The notes below the pieces were generated by a model. It did not search any database, was not told where the DNA came from, and worked only from the letters and a program-made list of their open reading frames with translations. From Aporrectodea caliginosa (lineage: Eukaryota; Annelida; Clitellata; Crassiclitellata; Lumbricidae): 64,000 nucleotides of DNA. Shown here one piece after another: positions 23,770 to 34,950 of this stretch (position 1 is its first letter; every line of letters begins with the position of its first letter). The translations under genes were made by a program, and so were the position numbers. Where the stretch lies: contig JACEVL010001161.1 in assembly GCA_020284085.1 (NCBI GenBank), forward strand, positions 6,293,930 to 6,357,929. Reading direction: 5' to 3'.

Positions 23770-24300
23770 AAAGTGATCAGATCTCGGACAATAATTGTTG
23801 AAATTGGTTAATTCTTGTGTTTCTCGTCTTTATATTTTACCTGTGACAAGAAACAAGGTTACTAAATTTAGGATGTTCAAAGGCTATTTTAAGGAGAAAA
23901 AGGTCAAAAGGTTAAAATGAAGGTAAAATGACCATTACTCGGAACCACCCAAATAAAACAACATTTGACTGAGTTACGGCCATATTTACTTAATTTAGAC
24001 TTTTTGACCTTGAAATGACCTTGGATTGTATTACTCTTTTAGTGCTATGTCTTCTGGAATGTAGCTCTTATTGGGCAGAGGAAACAGGTAAAAGAATAAC
24101 TCAAATAGAACACATTTTGCTGAGTTATGGCCATTTCCTCTGATTTTTCTCTTAAATTGACTATTTTCCTTAAAATAACCATTGATCGTCTTAAATTTAG
24201 TAGCCTTGTTTCTTATCACAGGTAGCACAGATAAAGACGAAGACCATAAGAAAGAATAAACCAATTTCAACAATTATTGTCCGAGATCTGATCATTTGTC
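23770..24300. mobile_element. Fold-back element, long imperfect inverted repeats
   Basis: Left arm from GATCAGATCTCGGACAATAA (about 23778), right arm its reverse complement (ending about 24293). Arms extend roughly 250 nt with indels. No ORF. Confidence 0.7.
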
Positions 24301-24524
24301 TGTGATTTTTGTTAGATTCGTTTTCTGACCTTGAAATGACATTGAATGACCCTGAATTTATGGTCTATATTTTACCTGGACGTAGCTCTCATTGAGGCAA
24401 ACAAATACCAAAAGTTCATGCAGATCGGACTCTTCGTTAATATTTTGTAATAAAAGGAGCAAATCGACAATAGACCCAAGTTCCAAGACCCGAGCATGGA
24501 ACTGGGAATTTAAGTATCGTATCT

Positions 24525-24640
24525 AAAGATTTATATAGCGCCTCTCTCAGAATAACTATTCAGAGGCGATCTCAGCACGAAAATCCCTCATCAAACAGTT
24601 TCAACTTCTTATCTGAGAAGGGGAAGTAGGTTATGTTCGG
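24525..24640 (-). repeat. CR1/L2-like LINE 3' end
   Basis: Plus strand shows GATTTATATAGCGCCTCTC, i.e. the GCGCTATATAAATC tail in reverse, followed upstream by a short RT C-terminal remnant. Confidence 0.6.
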
Positions 24641-25047
24641 GGGCTTTGAGGGACCTCAGAATAACATTATAAAATTCTGTAGAAAATATTTAGAGACAAT
24701 AATGAGTTGAATAATGTTTTATTCCACTGAAGACTATTGTTGGCAGAGGGTCTTTACAAGTTTTCATGTTCACAGATTCTAATCTGAGAAGGGCAAAAAT
24801 AAACGTTTTGTGTTAGAATTCACATTGCCTATTTCTGGAGCTCCAAAACGTGTTTGGAAGCATATGTTTCTTAAAACTCTAGACGCGAATGAAAGACTCG
24901 TCATATACACACTTAAAAGGGGGCAAGAAGAAGGTGAGAACATTTGCCCAGTATCAGATAAGTGCAGCAGAAACAAAGCCTGACAAAAAGCCTCACAGGA
25001 TTTGCTGGATGGAGTAAGGAAGCACATTCAGAAGTTATACTAAGGCT
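24641..25047. other. No gene seen
   Basis: An 82-residue minus-strand ORF (24779-25027) shows no recognisable motif. Confidence 0.4.
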
Positions 25048-25103
25048 GAAACGAACAGAAAATTTGTAGTATAAGATCTCAACAGAAGCCGAATGTATGA
25101 CAT

Positions 25104-27383
25104 CAGGGCCGATGAGAGGGGGGTCAGGGGTTACTGCCCCGGGCCCGGTTCTATGGCAGGGGCCCTGAAATGTCTAAAACTTTGCTCAAAGTGAAGAAAC
25201 CTGTGGGTTTTGGGGGCCCTGTTCTATGGCAAGGACCCGGAAATGTCTAAAACTTTGCTCGAACTGAAGAAACCTGTGGGTTTTGGCCCAATGCAGTCTC
25301 TATATGACGGATGCTTGATGAATCATGATACACAGGGCCACAGACGTAATACTGTATGTATGGTGTCTGTGTACAGTGTAGGTCACCCGATGTGTCATAG
25401 TATTTGACCCACAGTAGAAGCGAACACAGTTGCACACGAAGATACATTCATTCGGATGAACAACAGTATAAATAGGGCAAGAGATTCTCCCCTCAGATGT
25501 ACAACAACCGCATACCATGCATTTACCTCGGCTTTACCATCACTCATCTCCAAGGCTGAGGAATGCTGGAAATAATATCTGCCTTGTCTGGCTCTGTCTG
25601 TCTGTCTCTGTCGGTTTGTCTGTCTGTCTGTCTGTCTCTGTCTCTTGCGCTCCTCTGTCTGTCTGTATGTCTGTCTGTCTCTATTTCTCTCTCTCTCTCT
25701 GTGTATTTCTGTCTGTCTCTCTCACAAGTCTATCTATTGCGAAAGTAGTTATTCATGTTCAGAATACAGTCGCTAATCCATTCGTTTACTTTTAAACAAA
25801 ATAGCGATTTCAATTAAATTCTTCAATTTAATAAGTAGTTGATGAAGCTTTATAATAGAGAAGTCGATCTATTGAATCTCTTTGCCAGAAAAGCAAGACA
25901 GTAACGAATGTGACGGTGAAAATTGGACCGAAGAGGTTAGTTAGCACTACAGATAATTCTATTGGCAATATTGTCAACGAAAACGATTTAGTAGCTCTGT
26001 CATTTAACATAGTCTCAGTTGTTCAGTCAAAGAATAAAGGCGCGAGCACAGTAACAGACGTTGGGCATCACTCCGCATCAGAATAATTTCGGTCTAGCTG
26101 TTAGTGCAAAGTTCAGTAATGCAGACCAGTATCGATTTCTGACTGAATTCCATACTCCACCAGAATCATATGCATAGCCCAGGAGTCCAGTACTTCGCAG
26201 TACGCACCCCTATGGTAAAAATACTAGCCACGCTACTGCTTGATAAAGGCTATCCTACTATTTCAGTTATTTAAGTCACAACTGTTGTGGTCATAATTAT
26301 TATAGTTGAATAATTATAGTTGAATAACTTTAATTTCAAAAAGACTGCTATCAGTATTATATTTGAGATTCATCAGCAGTCGGCCTAGAATAAATTAGGC
26401 TTATTGGTTTTCTGGCAGCCATAAAATCTTTAACTGGATGTAAATTTATGAATTGAAATTTGAGTTATTATCCAAATAAATAATACTTGAACTTACAACT
26501 GGATATAAGTTGTCATAATAAATAATTGATACCAAATTACCAATAGATTATATTATATTCCTTTAAGTTGACAAATTAGACGATGAATTACCATCAGAAA
26601 TCTGGAGCTCAAAAAAGGAAAGAAAGATTAGCGAAAGTCAGGAATACAATCCTTCAGTCTTGGAGTTTCAATTTTATCAAAGGCGAATGATGCAGCAAAT
26701 CAAGCTGACAATATCATCGCTAGTAGTAATAGTAGTAGTAGGCTATTGGAGTTAATGATCATGGCACAGAGCGAGTTGTTGATGTAGTCTATGTAGACAT
26801 TGCAAGTGACATATCCTCACCTCCTGAGATTGGACATCATAATCATAATGCGACAACTGTCACAACTAACAAGTCAAGTTGACGTAGAGCCTGAAAATGG
26901 GTATGGAAGCAGTTTCATGCCTGCCTAGCAAGAAAATTAGACTTCGGTGCCGTGATCGAATTGTTTGCAAGCCGGAAAGCCCGCAAGCACATTTTTACTA
27001 CATGCAGACTTAATACGTACACTTAAGTAGTTATTTAGGCCTGCATTTATTTAGTATAATAGTATCTACTATACGGTAAATTTCTTTTGTAACTGTAAAA
27101 ATTAAAATCATTTATCACATTCACATAATGACATTTTCATGTTTTTGTAAATTTCTTTATAATTAGAGTCAGAGATGGATCTTTTAACCCAGAAATTGAT
27201 TTTTACATTTACTTTTACTATTATTAATATTACCATTATTATTATTCATTAAATGTAGTTTGATGGCCTTTTTACAGTCTTACATCAGATTCGGGCTTAC
27301 AGATAAAATCGAAAAAACAAGGGGCCCTGATAGACTCTGAGAAGTGTCTGCCCCGGGGCCCGCCTTGGCTCTCGACGCCCATG
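25104..27383 (+). mobile_element. hAT element, transposase mostly lost
   Basis: Ends CAGGGCCGATGAGAG...CTCTCGACGCCCATG with an exact 8-bp duplication TATGACAT (25096-25103 and 27384-27391). Copy B of the segmental duplication shows the site without the element. It includes a (CTGT)n tract (about 25590-25700) and a roughly 80-bp tandem duplication near 25142-25282. Confidence 0.85.
26583..26690 (+). pseudogene. hAT (TTF-type) transposase N-terminal remnant
   Basis: A 35-codon frame starting 'MNYHQKSGAQKRKERLAK'. The SGAQKRK motif is typical of the start of TTF-zinc-finger hAT transposases. The frame stops soon after and the rest is not recognisable. Confidence 0.5.
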
Positions 27384-27485
27384 TATGACATGTACAACGA
27401 AGAATTCCACAGAAGAGGTTAAATGCCTGTCAGAGTTGGTGTATACAGAAAAATATTTTGTAATTTTTTCAATTCATCATTATTG

Positions 27486-27598
27486 AAACCTGCCTATGCC
27501 CGTAAGCTATCCATTTGCACAACAAAGAAAACCGATTTCCTGAAGTTGTTTAATGATGGGGCTATCCGAACAAAGTTCTGCACAATCTACATGTAGGC
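27486..27598 (+). pseudogene. Transposase C-terminus-like fragment, copy A
   Basis: Paralogue of the 29413-29616 fragment ('TTKKTDFLKLFNDGAIRTKF'). Its frame is closed by the scar insertion at 27588-27601. Confidence 0.3.
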
Positions 27599-27755
27599 CT
27601 ACAGTTCTGTTAAAACTGCCAGCACAGTCCGAGACTGCTTATAGGCCTAACAACCACACTGCACTGAATCCATAGTACAGGACCTGCAGGCTAATGATTG
27701 AATGTATCATAACTTTGCTGCCTATATGAGGCGGTGAATCTATATTAAAGCATTT

Positions 27756-29031
27756 GGTCCCGGACAATTCGCCCCCCGAAGATTCGCCCCCGGAAGATTC
27801 GCCCCCGGACAGTTCGCCCACGGGATGTTCGCCCCGGATGATTGGCCCCGGAAGATTCGCTCCCGGCTTAATAGACATGAAAACACATTTGTTGAATTGT
27901 AAAAGAAGTTTACTTTGAAGGTTATTGTCTAGTCTAGAACGTTTATTTTGAAGTTTAATGTCTAGTATAGTGTCTATTGTAGTCTAGAAGTTTATTGTCT
28001 AGAATGCCAAGTCATTTCAATTGCCTAGAATTCAAAGTTGTAAGTAATCCCTTGTAAATACTCCATATTGGTGCGGTTGTCGGCATCATCCGCAATGATT
28101 TTTAGTCTCTTCGAAATAACCTCACACTTCTTATTCTTTACAGCTATCTGACCTCCTGCAATCAATTGCACAACATCAAAATTGTGCAATCCTTGTTGTC
28201 TTCTCAAGCATTGAATGAAGCGATAAATGTTAGGAGAGGCAGTGCCACAGCTTTCCTTAAAGCTTCTGTTCCACCCTTCGACGTTGTTGTTGGTTCGATG
28301 TTGATCTTGAAGTGTTCGTTCGTACACGTTCCACACGTGAATAGGATAGATTGGAGCACGTCGCCCTCGACGATGTCGTCGGCCAATGTAAGTATCCTCG
28401 AAATAGTTTGCAATTGGTTCCACTTCAGATGGTAAATCTGCGTGCTCCACCAAATCCTCAAAAGCTGCCACTACATTATTAGGGGGAACAAATGCCAATG
28501 CTGGGATCATACGAATCCAACGGGCGAATTCATGATCGGCTTGATATCGGACTTGCAGACCTTCACCTTGAACTTTCCTCCAGACACACTGAGCTAGATG
28601 GAAGAAGCAACCTGTCTTAACGATTCCGGGGAACTCCAGATCGAATGTTTGCATTGCCGTCTGCTCGAAGTCGGTGAGCACCTGCTGTGGTTGAAGACCC
28701 GGTTCAATATTTTTCAGATTAAACATTATAGACTAGACAATAAACTTCTAGACAATAAACTTCTAGACAGTAAACTTATAGACATTAAACTTCAAAATAA
28801 ACGTCCTAGACTAGACAATAAACTTCAAATTAAACGTTCTAGACAATAAACTTCAAATTAAACTTCCTTTACAATTGAAAAAATGTGTTTCATGTCTATA
28901 AAGCCGGGGGCGAATCTTCCGGGGACGAATCATCCGGGGAGAATCATCCCAGGGGCGAATCTTCCCAGGGGCGAATTGTCCGCGGACGAATCTTCCGGGG
29001 GCGAATTTTCAGGGGCGAATTTCCGTATCCC
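27756..29031 (-). mobile_element. MULE (Mutator-like) transposon
   Basis: Long inverted termini built from tandem units like GGGGGCGAATCTTCC on both sides, then inner arms rich in CTAGACAATAAACTT, total arm length about 250 nt. It encodes a MULE transposase. An 8-9-bp target duplication ([AAGCATTT] at 27748-27755, AATCATTT at 29032-29039) is seen with one mismatch. Copy B at about 30760 shows the empty site. Confidence 0.85.
28025..28726 (-). pseudogene. MULE transposase, C-terminal part
   Basis: 233 residues with 'VLTDFEQTAMQTF' (second catalytic Asp region), 'GCFFHLAQCVWRKVQ', 'YFEDTYIG' and 'RTNNNVEGWNRSFKESCG', all hallmarks of MULE transposases of animals. The N-terminal zinc finger and the first catalytic Asp are missing, and the frame opens directly after the inner repeat, so it is 5'-deleted and presumably inactive. 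Confidence 0.85.
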
Positions 29032-29412
29032 AATCATTTTAGTAATTAAATATGACCATTTAAATTGGTTCACGAGGCTGTTCACCATGAAACTGACAAT
29101 CTATTTTGCACAATACATGCATTACGTTACTTTATTTGTAACTATACTGATTGACTTTCACACTGGTTGTTAACTAGTAATATTGTTTAATATTGTTCTA
29201 GTTTAATTTAATGTGAATGAAACTGCTCTTAGCTACATGTAGGTAGGCTAACAGTTGAGGTTATAAAATTTGTAGTATAAGATCTCAACAGAAGCTTAAT
29301 GTAGATCTATGACCTGTACAACGAGGAATACAACAGAAGAGGTGAAATGCCTGTCAGAGCTGGTGTATAGTAAACATAAAGAAAACTATTTTGAAATGAA
29401 TTCAATTCATCA

Positions 29413-29616
29413 TTGTTGAAACCTGCCTTTGCCCGTGACCTATCTATTTCCACAACAAAGAAAGCCGATATGCTGAAGTTGTTTAATGATGGGGCTATCC
29501 CAACAAAGTTCTGCACAATCTACAGTTCTGTTAAAACTGCTAGCACAGTCCGAGACTGCTTATCACAACCAGACTGCACTGAATCCATAGTACAGGATCT
29601 GCAGGCTAATGATTGA
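29413..29616 (+). pseudogene. Possible transposase C-terminal fragment
   Basis: 67 residues including 'STTKKADMLKLFNDGAIPTK' followed by FCTIY. This K-x-x-D-hh-h...hhP...(F/Y) pattern resembles the C-termini of the two Sola-like transposases here ('KKKDLISILNLIPPVHHSFY'), but the match is short and the origin uncertain. Confidence 0.3.
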
Positions 29617-29621
29617 ATGTA

Positions 29622-30715
29622 GGGTAGGGCGGGGGAAGATGGACACCTTAAGCACTGTTTTATCAATAATGACAATAATTATCAACTTTTTGACACGCTT
29701 TTAAACATTTTTTGAAAGTCAAGTATTATAGTATTGTTAACCAGCAGTAAACAATCTTCTCTGATTGAACATATTTCTGTCATATACATTCAAGTATGAC
29801 CCCCTCAGGTGTCCATCTTGTACATCGAACGGGGGTAAGATGGACATCATGTAGGGGTAAGATGGACAGATGGATCTGCAGGTCTACAATACTACATTTA
29901 CTTAAAGTTTCAGCTTTATTTTCTTGTAATGCGCTAAATAACAATCTACAGAAAGCACAACACCGCATGGAATCGTTCAGAGATTGAGTCGTGTGCCTAA
30001 AACAAGGTGTTTAACCAACCATGGCCTAAAGTACCGTACGTAACACTTTCCTGGGGTAAGATGGACACCAACTCTTCTGTTTCTAACAAACTGTGAACTG
30101 TACATACTAAGCAGGATGCAATATGAACTGCTAAAAAGAAACAAGGGGCCTAATTATAGTTAATATAAATAACAATCTTTTGGGTTATCGGTTGTGAAAT
30201 ATAAATTGGGTGATGAACTTCTCTGATTGAACATATTTCTGTCATATAGCCTACAGTAAAGTATGACTTCCTCAGATGTCCATCTTGTACCTCGTGTAGG
30301 GTCAGATGGACAGACACCCTGCCCTTCGGTATGACTGGCATGACACCGCCTATGTGACCAAGAAGTGTCTGTTTTAATGCGCTAAATAACAAGCCGATAT
30401 ACAAATCTGTTAAATAAAATACTAGTCATAGCCGATGAATACTTACCGCCAACACAATTTCCTTAGCCGTTTGACTAAGCTTCTTATTTAAGTTTAGTCA
30501 AAACACACCCTTCTTCCTACAGATGGCGATCATCGATAGGCCACGCCTCCTTCAGTAGACTGGTACCCGACTTTGCATGTTTAAACGACGCGTCGATAAA
30601 TGCTGTCCATCTTACCCCAGTTACGGGATAAGATGGACATTAGAAATGAATGTTTCGCTGAGTTTTCCGTCGAATGTCCATCTAACCCCAGTGTCCATCT
30701 TCCCCCGCCCTACCC
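29622..30715. mobile_element. TA-target element ending GG..CC
   Basis: Inverted ends GGGTAGGGCGGGGGAAGATG with TA on both sides (29620-29621 and 30716-30717). Copy A of the duplication shows the empty site with a single TA. About eight units like GGGTAAGATGGACA are scattered through it. No transposase. The superfamily is not proven; TA duplication suggests Tc1/mariner-IS630 or ISL2EU-type. Confidence 0.8.
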
Positions 30716-30935
30716 TATCATAACTTTGCTGAATATACTAGGCGGTGAATCTACATGTATATTAAATCATTTTAGTCGTTAAATATGACCACTAAAAATG
30801 GTGCATCACTGTTCACCATGAAACTGACAATCTATTTAGCACATTATATGCATTACGTTACTTTATTTGTAACGATTGACTTTCACACTGGTTGTTAACT
30901 AGTAGCCTAATATTGTTTAATATTGTAGTAGTTGT

Positions 30936-32182
30936 ATCTTCATAAAAAAGTTGTCTGGGACTATAATTATTTAAAAAATTTGATTGTGCAGTACGACCGC
31001 GTCTTGTTTAAGATATTTTGTGGCGGCCGCTCTGGTGAAAATTACACAGACTTCATGACGTTATTCATCATTTTATTTTCTCTTGCTAATAGGGTTCACC
31101 TTGTCAAACTTTGAACAAATTTCCTAATAATTAATTATCACGTTATGTGTAAACAATACAATGGATGTTATAATGCATTTTTAGAAGGGTTGTTATTATT
31201 CAGCATTTGGTAGAAATAATTTTAATTGTTTAAATCAAAAATGATTAAAACAAAGTTTTCTTAAAAGCTTTTCGTTTTCTTTGTTAATCTCAAAATGCCG
31301 AATAACTTAGATACGACATTCTGGCTTAATCACCGCGATGTATGCACTGAAGAGAGGCATTCCACAAATTTACCGAACCAGTCTGATAAGTAGCCTACAT
31401 ATTAAGTAGGTGACAGATCAATGCAAAAGCTGAATATCTCTGAAATAGGCCTACTACCGCACCTGAACTCCAAAGTGATTGGTAAAGTGAATATTGTAAA
31501 TAATATAGATCTGAGAGGAGATTCCATTGGACAATAGAAGTGCTGAGACACTGATCGGACCAAGCAGAACTGAAATCCATTAATATTGACGAACTCAAAT
31601 GCCTTCATTTAAACTTTAAAATATTTTCTTCTGCCAGACAGCAGGTCGAATATCTGTGCCAGATTTCGGAAGTGTTTCGTCGCGAAATCACATAAAAAAA
31701 GTAGCCCAAAAAGTCGCGAGCTCACACAGCTAAATGAAAACATTCATAAATTTTAGCTAGGCGCGTCAATATACATACTTTATTGGTTTCGCCAGGACAC
31801 GTGATGAAACCACGGGCGTATATAATATTTACCTGTAAGTCTTAACAGGCTTGTAGGTGCAAGGTAAACGCCTACAAAGAACGCAACGTTGAGCTTTAGG
31901 CTACGGTTCAGCGCCTAGCAGCAGTCAACACTGCGTTCAGTCTAGCAGCAGACCTGTAAATAAGTCGTCCTTTAATTTTATTTTATAACTTAGACTGCTT
32001 AGTTCGTTGGTTCTCACAACTGAGTTCAGGTAGATTATCCTTGTGAGAGTAAGTTTTAATCGCATAGACATTCGTTCTCGCACGTTTATAATTATTAGAC
32101 GCACTTTCAATAGCCAACGACTCATTAGGTTTATACCAATAGTGAAAGTGCTTTCGATTTTAGGAACTATCTAGCTTAGAAA
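30936..32182. other. No gene seen; upstream of TRIM gene
   Basis: No repeat or exon recognised. A TATATAATAT stretch near 31819 and an acceptor-like GATTTTAG at about 32156-32163 could belong to the TRIM promoter and a 5' UTR intron, but this is weak. Confidence 0.35.
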
Positions 32183-33325
32183 ATGGCTGCGAAAGAGTTA
32201 GATAGTGGTGCTACTAAAAAGCAAGAGCTCGATGATATGACTACATGTTGTATATGCACCGAAGTCTACACCGATCCGAAAGCCTTGCCGTGCATTCATA
32301 CATTCTGCATGAAATGCCTTCGAGAGAATGGACTTAAAACCAACAAAGGACCTGGAGATGAGATGCCTTGCCCAATCTGTAGACGAATGTTCCAGATTCC
32401 ACCAGAAGGGTTTCGTGAACTTCCAAAGAATTTCTTCATTGAGAAACTGATACAAGCTTCAAATATTTCACATCATTCAGGGACTTAGGAGCTGTATGCG
32501 ATGCATGTCTAGACGAAAATAAAGAAGAAACAGGTAAAGAAATTCCAGAAGCTGATGCATACTGTGTTGAATGCAAGCACAAGTTGTGTCAAGAATGCTG
32601 CAATGAACATAGAAAATTTAGATTTACAAAGAATCATAAATTGGTGCTAATGTCTGAACATGATGGTGGCCAAAATTTGATGACCAATCTAGTACCAAGT
32701 GTTTGTGAACTGCATGAACAAATGGTTCTGAATGTATATTGTGCTGATTGCAAAACAGTTGCATGCGCCTTCTGCTTCATTGACGACCATAAGAACCACC
32801 AAGGTTCTGATGTTAAAAAATTCGTGGACGACTTTCGGAAACAGATCGAAAGCAACGCTGAAGCAATAACTGAGTGCAGGTCTCAAGCTGAGACGAGAAA
32901 GGCAGAACTCCTGAAGGTGAGAGAAGATATACAGAAAAAGGTTGAGACATTAGAATGTTATACGGAGAACAGAAAAGATGAAGTGAAACAGTTGGCAGAT
33001 AAACATGCAACTTCCCTTCTACAAGGTCTAGGTTTGATACGCCACAGCAAACTGAAAGAAATCCAATTGGAAACAGATGATATTGCGACATATTTATCGT
33101 GTTTAGAAACTTACAATTCCTACTGTCAGAAGATAATTGCTAAAGGATCAGCAAGTGATATCTGTCGCGCATTTTCAGACTTATCTGTTAGAGCTGTGGA
33201 GTTCCAAGTCCAATGCCAACCTATGATTCAAAGAGAAATTGAGTCTTTCAATTTCCACTTCAGGAAATCAGAACTTGAAGAGATTCTAAAGCAAACTTGT
33301 GAAAACATGATTGGCGAAATTGAAG
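32183..33325 (+). CDS. TRIM gene exon: RING, two B-boxes, coiled coil (one frameshift)
   Basis: The start ATG at 32183 opens a C3HC4 RING ('CCICTEVYTDPKALPCIHTF', then C..C and 'CPIC'). B-box 1 ('CDACLDE...CVECKHKLCQECC'), B-box 2 ('CELHEQMVLNVYCADC...CAFC..DDHKNH') and a long coiled coil follow. The exon ends with donor GAAG|GTAAGC, phase 1. RING and B-boxes lie in different frames: the RING frame stops at about 32488, while the B-box frame is open from about 32460. A 1-nt indel at about 32450-32485 is needed to join them. The family are E3 ubiquitin ligases with the C-terminal module choosing the target. Either sequencing error or a disabled gene. Confidence 0.8.
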
Positions 33326-33656
33326 GTAAGCGGTTTCCTTTTGTAAACAGAGTCACAGTGTTACGTTGCACTTGAGCAAATGTAAATTAGGCACAATTAG
33401 AATTTGACTTGCCATACGGAAATGAAATGATCTACATTAAGCCATGATAGGAATCAAATGGAGAGTGCTCTCCAAGACGAAAGGTTTGAGTATGAGTAGA
33501 AGACCTGTGAATGACAAGAATGGAATGCAGAACGACTGTGTGCCTGGTGTACAAACAGGTCAACTTGTTTTTAGGCCTTAATACTACTGCCTATTAAGCT
33601 AATCTGAAATAATTATATATATACAGAGTGAAACAAAATGTAATTTTTACTTTTAG

Positions 33657-34256
33657 AAGAAGGTTACTCAAAGCCAAGCAAAAAGAGTAAATACAGTCTA
33701 TTAGCCGAGCAAAGTAAGGAAATTGATCTCCTGAGAAAAGAAATCGAAATCGAGAGAACAGAGAAAGAGAGTTTGCGCTTAGCAAACGAGCATCTCAGAA
33801 TTACTACAGATAAGGAAATACAGGCCAATAAGGCTTTAATAGAAGAACTGGAAAAGGAGAAAGCTAATTATGATGCATGCGCGGAGAAACTGAAACAAGA
33901 GCTTGACAAAAATAATACTACCCATAGTTTCTTCAGTTTCTCCCATAGTACACTTCAAGCAAACAATGACAAACTAAAGCAGGAACTGGATGCAAGGAAT
34001 ATGACCGACAATTCATCTCAAACCAACATTAATAAACTTAAACAGGAGCTAGACAAAGAGAAAATTACCAACACCACAATAACAATCGACAAAGACAAAC
34101 TTCAACAGGATCTGGATAAAGAAAAATTGACCAACAATTCGCTTCAAGCCAGTAACAAGAAGCTTGTACAAGAAGTGAACGTGAATGAAACGAAAATCAA
34201 GATATTAGAGGACAACGTCGAGAAACTAAAACAAGAACTGGAGACGATGATAATAG
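33657..34256 (+). CDS. TRIM gene exon: extended coiled coil
   Basis: A 600-nt exon with acceptor TTTTAG| and donor ATAATAG|GTAAG, phase 1 at both ends, so it can be skipped without changing frame. It encodes about 200 charged residues with repeated 'KLKQELD', 'DKLQQDLDKEKLTNNSLQ' units, a regular coiled coil made by internal duplication. This is unusually long for a TRIM and could act as a spacer or oligomerisation rod. Confidence 0.8.
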
Positions 34257-34950
34257 GTAAGAAAATAAAATAATCTGTTTTTGATCTGTTTCTAATTCAA
34301 TGACATCATGACGTCGTTATGATTATATGCACAAGTCGATGGTCGCTTAAAACCGTTAGGAAAACTGTAGTCTATTTAACTAATATTTTTAGTTATTAGC
34401 TAGACAGTTTAAGAAACAAAATCAGCAACTATCTTCCGCAATGATTGTCATGAGTAGGCTAAGTTGTTATATTACTCAAATCAAGTGAACTGCAGTGCAT
34501 TTGCATTGCACGAATGCATAATCGTTTGCATTATCAACTTCATGATTTTCTGGTAGAACTGTACCAGCACTATTAATTAGTCCAGAACATATTAGCCTAC
34601 ATAGCTTGAAAGTGAAACTGTCATTGCCGCTCTTCATTACAGTTCACTTAATCTCTGTCATTGTGAAACTGTTCGTGAAAAAGTTTGTTAAAAAGTTGGA
34701 AAAAGTTTAACTAACTTTTTTAGTTTAGTTAACTTATTAGTCAAACTTTTTTATTTTAGTTGAAAAATAGTTATATTCTAATTAAAAAAAATTAGTTAAT
34801 GTTCATCACTGGCAAGACCAGGGTCTAAAAGAGGAGTTATAAAATGAAATTTAAACGTCTAAATCAATTATTACTATTGATATTATTACTATTCTAACAT
34901 TATTTACAATTTTATTGAAAATGTAGAATTTTACCTTAACTATCAATAAC

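Larger units (their letters stand above)
25048..29205. repeat. Tandem segmental duplication, copy A
   Basis: Shared with 29267-30935. Begins AAAATTTGTAGTATAAGATC and ends near TAATATTGTTTAATATTG. Copy A carries a hAT and a MULE insertion that copy B lacks. Confidence 0.85.
29267..30935. repeat. Tandem segmental duplication, copy B
   Basis: Second copy of 25048-29205 without the hAT and MULE, but with its own TA-target insertion (29622-30715). Confidence 0.85.
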
